Of a DNA stretch of 48,698 nucleotides, positions 44,825 to 48,698 are shown one piece after another. Below the pieces are notes generated by a model, which did no database searches, was not told the origin of the DNA, and was given only the letters and a program-made list of their open reading frames with translations. The first letter of the stretch is position 1; each line of letters begins with the position of its first letter. Both the position numbers and the translations under genes were made by a program. The stretch comes from Prochlorococcus sp. AG-315-D17 (lineage in GTDB: Bacteria > Cyanobacteriota > Cyanobacteriia > PCC-6307 > Cyanobiaceae). Location of the stretch: contig QBWD01000006.1 in the NCBI GenBank assembly GCA_003283685.1, forward strand, positions 1-48,698, given 5' to 3'.

Positions 44825-45916
44825 TTAAGGTGGAAGTTCAGGAAAACCAAATCCCATTTGGAGACGTAGTCTTTGAAGAAGAATACTAAAAAGAGTTATA
44901 GAAAAAATTAAAATAATTCCGATGAAAATTCTATTCCATTTCCAATAGTAAACTTCAAGTTGGTTGATCTCACCCTCTTGAAGATGCCAAGATAAAAAGC
45001 CTTTATCAAAAGAGACTGTTAGAGGTTTACTATGAATTTTATTTTCTTGATTAGAGGACTTCATATTTATTGTTAAGTCTAATCCTGGAATCTTTGGAAT
45101 TTCACGTAAGTCAAAATAAAATTTGAATTTTTGTTTTATACCAATTATCCAGTTTTTATTTTCAACAAATATTTTCGGATTGGTTATGTTAATGCCACTT
45201 GCATTTGCTGCTGCTGAAGTTATGTCAATAAGTAATTTATTTGCTTCATTTACGCGAATAGTTTTAGATTCAAAATGTTGTATTTTATTATCATCTTTTT
45301 TTATTCTTAAATCATTTTTATTGGCCTTAAGATTTTTTTCGAATTCTAGTTGCCAGGGAATTATATTTCCGTAGTGACTATTTATATCTAAAGATAGGTT
45401 CAGTTTGTCTGCCCCAGTTAGATCAATTTTTGTTGAAATATTTACACATCCGCTTAAAAGAAAAGTTATTGCAAACAAAATAATTAAAACAAATATAGAA
45501 AAACCTAAATCTAAATTTCTTGTTGGTCCAGTGGAAGGAGGAGGAGGGCCCTTTTTCTTTTTCAGTGTCTTTCTGAATGTTGAGGGGAAAGAGGGGTTTA
45601 TCTCTAAATTTGGAATTTCCACAGACCAGGTAGATGGTCTTGGTAAACACGGTGCTTCAAGTATTGAAAGGAGTTGCTTAGATTGTTGACGAATAGCTAT
45701 TTCCTTGTGATTGAGTAGTAATCGACAAGTCTCGATCGCTTCTTTTTCATTGCCATTACCCATATATGCCGTAACTACAAGAAGTCTTAGCTGAGCGCCT
45801 TTTGAGGTCTCAGCTGAATGATTCACTAATAAAGGCTCTATTAATTTAATACAATAACTATATTCACCTTTATTTAAGGCACCTTCAGCAGTTTTTATCG
45901 CTGAAGCTGTGTTCAT
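44825..45916 (-). CDS. DUF3153 family membrane protein with TPR-like N-terminus
   Basis: The 363-aa product has an N-terminal helical repeat segment (AEGALNKGEYSYCIKLIEPL, later AQLRLLVVTAYMGNGNEKEA) of TPR character, a basic proline linker (KKKKGPPPPSTGPTRN), a membrane helix (FSIFVLIILFAITFLLSGCV, about residues 139-158) whose LSGC resembles a lipobox, a large beta-rich domain of the DUF3153 type (KIDLTGADKLNLSLDINSHY), and a second helix near the C-terminus. The function of DUF3153 is unknown. It ends 15 bp from the repaired priA end, convergent, and its start is 2 bp past the argB stop. Confidence 0.78.
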   Translation of the reverse strand: MNTASAIKTAEGALNKGEYSYCIKLIEPLLVNHSAETSKGAQLRLLVVTAYMGNGNEKEAIETCRLLLNHKEIAIRQQSKQLLSILEAPCLPRPSTWSVEIPNLEINPSFPSTFRKTLKKKKGPPPPSTGPTRNLDLGFSIFVLIILFAITFLLSGCVNISTKIDLTGADKLNLSLDINSHYGNIIPWQLEFEKNLKANKNDLRIKKDDNKIQHFESKTIRVNEANKLLIDITSAAANASGINITNPKIFVENKNWIIGIKQKFKFYFDLREIPKIPGLDLTINMKSSNQENKIHSKPLTVSFDKGFLSWHLQEGEINQLEVYYWKWNRIFIGIILIFSITLFSILLQRLRLQMGFGFPELPP

Positions 45917-45918
45917 AT

Positions 45919-46833
45919 TTAGCTTCTTCCAGTCACCATTGTCCCTATACCTGCATCAGTAAAAACTTCTAATAAGAGTGCATGAGGTGTTCTACCGTCA
46001 ATAATATGAGCAGCTTTTACTCCTTGTGCAAGAGACCGAATACAACATTTTATTTTGGGTCTCATGCCTCCTTTTACTATTCCTTTGTCTAATAAATCCC
46101 TTGCTTCCGATAGACGTAGTTTCTCTATTAGGGAGGAAGGGTCATTTTCTTTCATTAAAATACCGGGAGTATCTGTTAAGAGAATTAATTTCTCGGCCCC
46201 TAATGCTGCTGCCAGCTCCCCTGCAACAGTATCTGCATTGATATTATGTGACCTCCCATCTGCAGAATTGGCAATACTTGAGATTACAGGAACGTAGCCA
46301 TTATTAAGCAAAGGACTCAGGACTTCTGTATTTACTTTTGCAACTTCTCCGACAAGACCATAACTACCATCCCCAAGTGTTCTTGCTTCTATTAAACCTC
46401 CATCTATTCCACATAAACCTACTGACAAACTGCCATGGATATTAATCCCTCCAACGATTTGCTTGTTTACTCGCCCTGCGAGAACCATTTCAACTACATC
46501 CATGGTTTCAGAATCGGTGACACGTAAACCATCAAGAAACTTAGGAGTAATATCTAGTTTTTCTAGCCATTGATTGATTTCTGGTCCTCCACCATGAACT
46601 ACGACTAATTGAACTCCAACGCTCGAAAGAAGTGCAATATCTCTTAGTACTGCATCCTGAAGGCTTTTGTCCACCATTGCAGCACCCCCATATTTTATTA
46701 CGATCCTTTTGGTTTCAAATTTTTGAATATAAGGAAGAGCTTCACTAAGAACTGAAACTCTAATTGAGTCATCTTTTAAAGAACTTTTCTTGTAAATATC
46801 TTTAGAGTTTGGTGGTTGTTTTATTTGTGTCAT
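45919..46833 (-). CDS. argB: N-acetylglutamate kinase
   Basis: ArgB phosphorylates N-acetylglutamate, the second and regulated step of arginine synthesis; in cyanobacteria it is controlled by PII. The protein has [20 protein letters not shown] near the N-terminus, [70 protein letters not shown] and [20 protein letters not shown], the complete amino-acid-kinase signature set. ATG 46833 is preferred to a TTG at 46842 that overlaps the DUF2854 stop. It likely forms an operon with DUF2854 upstream and DUF3153 downstream. Confidence 0.96.
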   Translation of the reverse strand: MTQIKQPPNSKDIYKKSSLKDDSIRVSVLSEALPYIQKFETKRIVIKYGGAAMVDKSLQDAVLRDIALLSSVGVQLVVVHGGGPEINQWLEKLDITPKFLDGLRVTDSETMDVVEMVLAGRVNKQIVGGINIHGSLSVGLCGIDGGLIEARTLGDGSYGLVGEVAKVNTEVLSPLLNNGYVPVISSIANSADGRSHNINADTVAGELAAALGAEKLILLTDTPGILMKENDPSSLIEKLRLSEARDLLDKGIVKGGMRPKIKCCIRSLAQGVKAAHIIDGRTPHALLLEVFTDAGIGTMVTGRS

Positions 46834-46838
46834 AAATT

Positions 46839-47390
46839 TCAACTAATATCTTCTTCTTTTTTTTGTAATAAAGTTATGTCAATTTCACCCGGTGAAGGGC
46901 AAAATAATTCAGCTTTTAAACCCTTGGCAAAGAATCTGCCTAGACGTTCTTGTTGAGCATTCCATTTCTCAATATTCACTCCAGCCATCTCAAATCTCAT
47001 TCTTACACCATAATCACCATCTTTTAGGAATTCTTCTATTTCTATCATCTGTGGTGGATTGTCTATGTCCCAAAGTTTTAGGACTCTTAAGGAAGATTCA
47101 AGCTGACATGATTGACCATAACGCCATCTGGTAACGTCATTGACTAGATTTTCTAGTTCTTTAGGAGCTTTATTTCTAGCAGAAGCAAATTTTTTTGCTG
47201 AAACTACTCTCTTAGCAGGAGGAACTTCAGTAGTTTTAAGAGATACACCAATTAGGAAAATAGGTACTCCATAAAAGAAAGTTGGGACACTAAGGTTTGT
47301 TGCATTAGTGAAATAAGCAGTTAAGCCAATAGTTGAGAGGGTAGCTCCTCCGATAGTGATTAGGTTCCCTGGTGAAAGAAGTTTATTCAT
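46839..47390 (-). CDS. DUF2854 family protein
   Basis: The 183-aa product matches DUF2854, a family of cyanobacteria and plants. It has two membrane-spanning segments in the first 50 residues ([20 protein letters not shown] and [17 protein letters not shown]) followed by a soluble part with [37 protein letters not shown] and [17 protein letters not shown]. The function is unknown; the plant homologue is plastid-targeted. It is the first gene of a leftward run into argB. It begins 53 bp from the divergent 64-aa gene. Confidence 0.85.
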   Translation of the reverse strand: MNKLLSPGNLITIGGATLSTIGLTAYFTNATNLSVPTFFYGVPIFLIGVSLKTTEVPPAKRVVSAKKFASARNKAPKELENLVNDVTRWRYGQSCQLESSLRVLKLWDIDNPPQMIEIEEFLKDGDYGVRMRFEMAGVNIEKWNAQQERLGRFFAKGLKAELFCPSPGEIDITLLQKKEEDIS

Positions 47391-47443
47391 GTATTTAATT
47401 TTGGCTAAAACTGGGGCAAGATGGGTTTTAAGGAGACAGTCTT

Positions 47444-47638
47444 ATGGCCTCACACAAAAACAAATTGTCTGAATTTAATGAACTGATAGAAAATTTAAAT
47501 AAGGATAGGGCCTGGATCCTCGAGCAATTAGATAAAGGTTGTTGGCCTGAGTTTAGACCTGACCTTGCAGCTTTAGAAAGAGAACTTGGTCAACTTTTGA
47601 TTAGAGCTTCAGACTATTCGGAAGAATATTTCAACTAG
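47444..47638 (+). CDS. conserved hypothetical 64-aa protein
   Basis: The product (starting MASHKNKLSEFNELIENLNK) is largely helical and charged, with LEQLDKGCWPEFRPDLAALE and LGQLLIRASDYSEEYF, and has no membrane segment. I do not recognise the family. It is divergent from DUF2854, and its stop is 2 bp from the end of the convergent ssb gene. The AT-rich codons and a purine-rich AAGGAGA sequence about 8 bp before the ATG support a real gene. Confidence 0.7.
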   Translation: MASHKNKLSEFNELIENLNKDRAWILEQLDKGCWPEFRPDLAALERELGQLLIRASDYSEEYFN

Positions 47639-47640
47639 AC

Positions 47641-48075
47641 TCAAAAAGGAATGTCGTCTGTCTCAGGAATTAATGGTGAACTGTCCCATTTGATTCCTTC
47701 GCTTTCTAAAGGGGCAGAAGTATTATTTTTTGTATTGGACTCGGGTATAAAAGGAACTGACGATGATGTAGTAGGTGAAAGTGGGTGAAGTCTAGAAAGG
47801 GTGAATTCAGTTCGCTTTTCCTTCGTACCATCTTTACGAGGAATTGAATTCATTCTTAATCGACCTTCTATTATCAATTTGGAGTTGATCTGAACTTTCG
47901 TTTTTAATTCTTCTGCTAATTTCCCCCAACCAACAACTTTAATTGTGCTTGGAGGATCATCAGCACGAAGACTCTCAAACTGGGCCTCTATTTCGGCTAT
48001 TGGGGTTTTGTTGTCTTGGGTAAATCGAACTGTTGGAGCTGTCTTAACGAGGACTTCAAGAATACAGTGGTTCAT
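47641..48075 (-). CDS. ssb: single-stranded DNA-binding protein
   Basis: SSB coats single-stranded DNA in replication, recombination and repair. The 144-aa product has an OB-fold (LEVLVKTAPTVRFTQDNKTP, TIKVVGWGKLAEELKTKVQI, GRLRMNSIPRKDGTKEKRTE) followed by a disordered, Ser/Pro-rich linker and the acidic tip ETDDIPF that binds partner proteins such as PriA. It is slightly shorter and more divergent than the canonical Ssb, so it could be one of two paralogues. It is divergent from cobK, 28 bp between starts. Confidence 0.88.
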   Translation of the reverse strand: MNHCILEVLVKTAPTVRFTQDNKTPIAEIEAQFESLRADDPPSTIKVVGWGKLAEELKTKVQINSKLIIEGRLRMNSIPRKDGTKEKRTEFTLSRLHPLSPTTSSSVPFIPESNTKNNTSAPLESEGIKWDSSPLIPETDDIPF

Positions 48076-48103
48076 TTTTCTTTGGTTATTGAGGCTTATC
48101 TTG

Positions 48104-48698
48104 ATGGAAGTACAGGGAAAATGCCAGCCACATCTTTGGTTGTTGACAGGAACAAGTGAGGGACGTGTTTTTACTGAGTCTTTATTGCAGGCAGGATGGA
48201 AAATTACTGTGAGTGTTGTTTCAAAAAGGGCTGCATTGTCTTATATGAATTTTCCTTTGGAAAACATATTAGTTGGGCCTTTAAGGGGGGAAAATGAAAT
48301 TAGATCTATAATAGTTGATCAAAGAATTAATCAAAATGGATTTCATTGTGTAGTTGACATAACCCATCCATTCGCAACGATAATTACTTCATCTCTTACA
48401 AAAGTTTGTAAAGAGCTTGATCAACCTTTAATAAGATATGAAAGATCAATAGAGAATACCTCAAACTCTTATTTGCTTAAAAGCTTTAGTGATTTATCTA
48501 ATTATAATTTACATGGTAAATCTATTTTAATGGCTATAGGAGCAAGGAAACTAGAGGAAGCTTTGAAATCAGTAAAGGATTCAGGCGCTATATATTATGC
48601 GAGAGTTTTAGCTAATCCTGAAAGTCTAAAATGGGCATTATCCTCATCGATTCAAAAGAGTAATTTAGCAGTATTAAATCCTTCTATATATAGTAATG
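48104..48698 (+). CDS. cobK: precorrin-6A reductase (partial, runs off the right edge)
   Basis: CobK reduces precorrin-6A to precorrin-6B with NADPH, in cobalamin synthesis. The visible 198 codons start at ATG 48104. They contain WLLTGTSEGRVFTESLLQAG, the substrate- and nucleotide-binding loop of CobK, VVDITHPFATIITSS (the DxTHPFA motif), QPLIRYERS and AIGARKLEEALKSVKDSGA. The C-terminus is missing because the window ends. Together with cobM this shows that the cell makes corrinoid. Confidence 0.9.
   Translation, partial: MEVQGKCQPHLWLLTGTSEGRVFTESLLQAGWKITVSVVSKRAALSYMNFPLENILVGPLRGENEIRSIIVDQRINQNGFHCVVDITHPFATIITSSLTKVCKELDQPLIRYERSIENTSNSYLLKSFSDLSNYNLHGKSILMAIGARKLEEALKSVKDSGAIYYARVLANPESLKWALSSSIQKSNLAVLNPSIYSN

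Noticed and set aside
1..48698. CRISPR arrays, insertion sequences and rRNA genes
   Set aside because: No regularly spaced repeats, transposase frames or rRNA sequence were seen on either strand.

Overview
The window is a gene-dense, low-GC stretch of chromosome from a marine picocyanobacterium, most likely Prochlorococcus. The evidence is photosystem I genes (psaF, psaJ), the cytochrome b6f pair petC-petA, a high-light-inducible protein gene, an iron(III) ABC permease of the FutB type, cyanobacterial conserved families (DUF3067, DUF2854, DUF3153), short or negative intergenic distances and AT-rich codon use. Genus-level assignment is inference from gene content and order; no rRNA is present.

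Positions 1 to about 3556 are foreign: the right-hand end of a phage-satellite-like mobile element. Everything in it reads leftward. In transcription order there is a ribbon-helix-helix regulator with an inverted repeat over its ribosome-binding region, three small unknown proteins, a VapE/VirE-type replication ATPase, a 337-bp non-coding interval with repeats and an AT-rich tract (candidate replication origin), a 45-aa ORF, and an HK97-type prohead protease that runs off the left edge. A satellite replication module joined to a capsid-maturation gene is the most interesting system here; integrase, capsid and packaging genes would lie outside the window. The host junction is at the 3' end of fabG, with no tRNA gene visible at it.

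From 3557 to the end is core chromosome. 3557-9137: fabG, ispD, LD-carboxypeptidase, the UbiA prenyltransferase of quinone synthesis, exopolyphosphatase and a RodZ-like membrane HTH protein. 9259-13579: cobM, lgt, petA, petC, a DUF3067 gene and tatC; TatC and Lgt are export functions, and the Rieske protein PetC carries a twin-arginine signal. 13826-18552: a small membrane protein, the NFACT protein RqcH, gmk, psaJ-psaF, tsaD and hli. 18833-22600: a Na+/H+ antiporter, gltX, tRNA-Asp, a small conserved protein, tRNA-Trp and rplS. 22917-29551: map, an SDR protein, a BioD-like/DRTGG protein, a Rossmann-fold protein, yajQ, a prohibitin homologue and hemL. 29782-37396: exonuclease III, larC, a flippase-like membrane protein, futB, and a compact CobW GTPase / pterin dehydratase / YjbQ cluster. 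37548-48698: carboxypeptidase M32, ppa, hemC, the principal sigma factor gene rpoD, a structured rpoD-priA intergenic region, priA, DUF3153, argB, DUF2854, ssb and the start of cobK.

Two normally indispensable genes are broken in the sequence as given. petA (cytochrome f) has an in-frame TGA in place of a glycine codon. priA has two separate one-base homopolymer expansions (C7 and A6). In a photosynthetic cell these are more likely sequence or assembly errors than real losses, but both deserve checking against reads. Several convergent gene pairs overlap at their 3' ends by 4 to 48 bp, typical of a streamlined genome.
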